Source: a virus
Virus record (IMG/VR): IMGVR_UViG_3300027522_000041
Location: 1 to 23,483 of that record
Length of the DNA: 23,483 nt
Reading direction: 5' to 3' (one strand)
This document shows positions 23,339 to 23,483 of this stretch, one piece after another. The translations under genes and the position numbers were made by a program. A model generated the notes under the pieces. It worked only from the letters and a program-made list of their open reading frames with translations, ran no database searches and had not been told where the DNA came from. Each line of letters begins with the position of its first letter. Position 1 is the first letter of the stretch.

Positions 23339-23483
23339 TATTTAATTGTATTAATTTTTCTAAATAAATAGCTAAGTCCATCGCTTCTTCTTGGGCATGT
23401 ATAAGCCACTCTAACTCTGTGAGGTCAGTACGATCCATTGTAGTATTGTACTTTTTCTTCCCTACTTCTGCTCGGCCTAGCAT
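23331..23483 (-). CDS. Small protein at window edge, unknown (50 aa, possibly longer)
   Basis: Reading on the minus strand from ATG at 23483-23481, the frame gives 50 codons and a TAA at 23333-23331. The C-terminal half is helical and acidic (DLTELEWLIHAQEEAMDLAI, then YLEKLIQLNN), a pattern I recall from the C-terminal tail of small phage proteins that sit beside nucleotide-pool or packaging genes. Because the ATG is at the very edge, it may be internal and the true start may lie outside the window. It overlaps the next gene by 8 bases (ATGTCTAA), which fits a coupled operon. Confidence 0.6.
   Translation of the reverse strand: MLGRAEVGKKKYNTTMDRTDLTELEWLIHAQEEAMDLAIYLEKLIQLNNV

Noticed and set aside
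1-23483. Alternative genetic code (TAG or TGA recoding) as in some crAss-like phages
   Set aside because: All major genes read through at expected family length with the standard code, and TAA, TAG and TGA all act as plausible stops.
1-23483. Firm assignment to Crassvirales
   Set aside because: Gene order and the HU-like gene are suggestive, but no diagnostic protein could be matched without a search.
1-23483. tRNA genes, integrase, insertion sequences or attachment sites
   Set aside because: None seen on either strand; spacers are short and occupied by leaders or hairpins.

Overview
The window looks like the packaging, head and tail-fibre half of a tailed phage genome (Caudoviricetes). Every credible gene is on the minus strand, genes are tightly packed or overlapping, the DNA is AT-rich, and the standard genetic code fits. 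The host is probably a marine or aquatic member of Bacteroidota, perhaps a Flavobacteriia. Three things point that way: no Shine-Dalgarno motifs but A-rich leaders before the ATGs; a giant fibre carrying the cysteine motif GCTDPxAxNYxxxAxxDDGTC, familiar from secreted proteins of marine Bacteroidota; and a SprB-like segment in the same protein. The gene order resembles crAss-like and other Bacteroidota podoviruses, but nothing seen here proves membership of Crassvirales.

In the direction of transcription (high to low coordinates), the first block (23483-20136) is a chain of overlapping small genes ending in the large terminase: a 50-aa protein at the window edge, a cysteine-rich zinc-ribbon-like protein, a short HU/IHF-like protein, two unrecognised proteins (one in the usual small-terminase slot), and TerL with readable ATPase and nuclease motifs.

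The second block (20059-12613) is the head module: portal with a coiled-coil and charged C-terminal tail; a large modular protein (DUF192-like domain, possible ADP-ribosyltransferase-like domain, an unknown domain, and a C-terminal NlpC/P60- or CHAP-like cysteine peptidase) whose modules are separated by repeated QKGGF motifs; an acidic putative scaffold; and the probable major capsid protein, followed by a strong hairpin.

The third block (12612-8602) holds a conserved post-capsid protein, a probable head-tail connector or ring protein, a 312-aa abundant-type virion protein and a small decoration-type protein, ending in a textbook intrinsic terminator. The last block (8601-1) is the host-recognition module: a 200-aa protein, a 1510-aa cysteine-repeat fibre, a 505-aa fibre with a glycine-rich segment, a coiled-coil protein, a 94-aa small protein, and a CBM/LamG-type adhesin that runs off the left edge.

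The genes would work together as one late cluster: TerL and portal package DNA, scaffold and capsid build the head, connector and decoration proteins complete it, and the fibres bind the host. The most interesting element is the modular GGF-linked protein between portal and scaffold. It resembles a 'polyvalent' protein, and its peptidase lies where a head-maturation protease is usually found. No tRNA, CRISPR array, insertion sequence or integrase was seen, and there is no gene-free stretch longer than about 140 bases.
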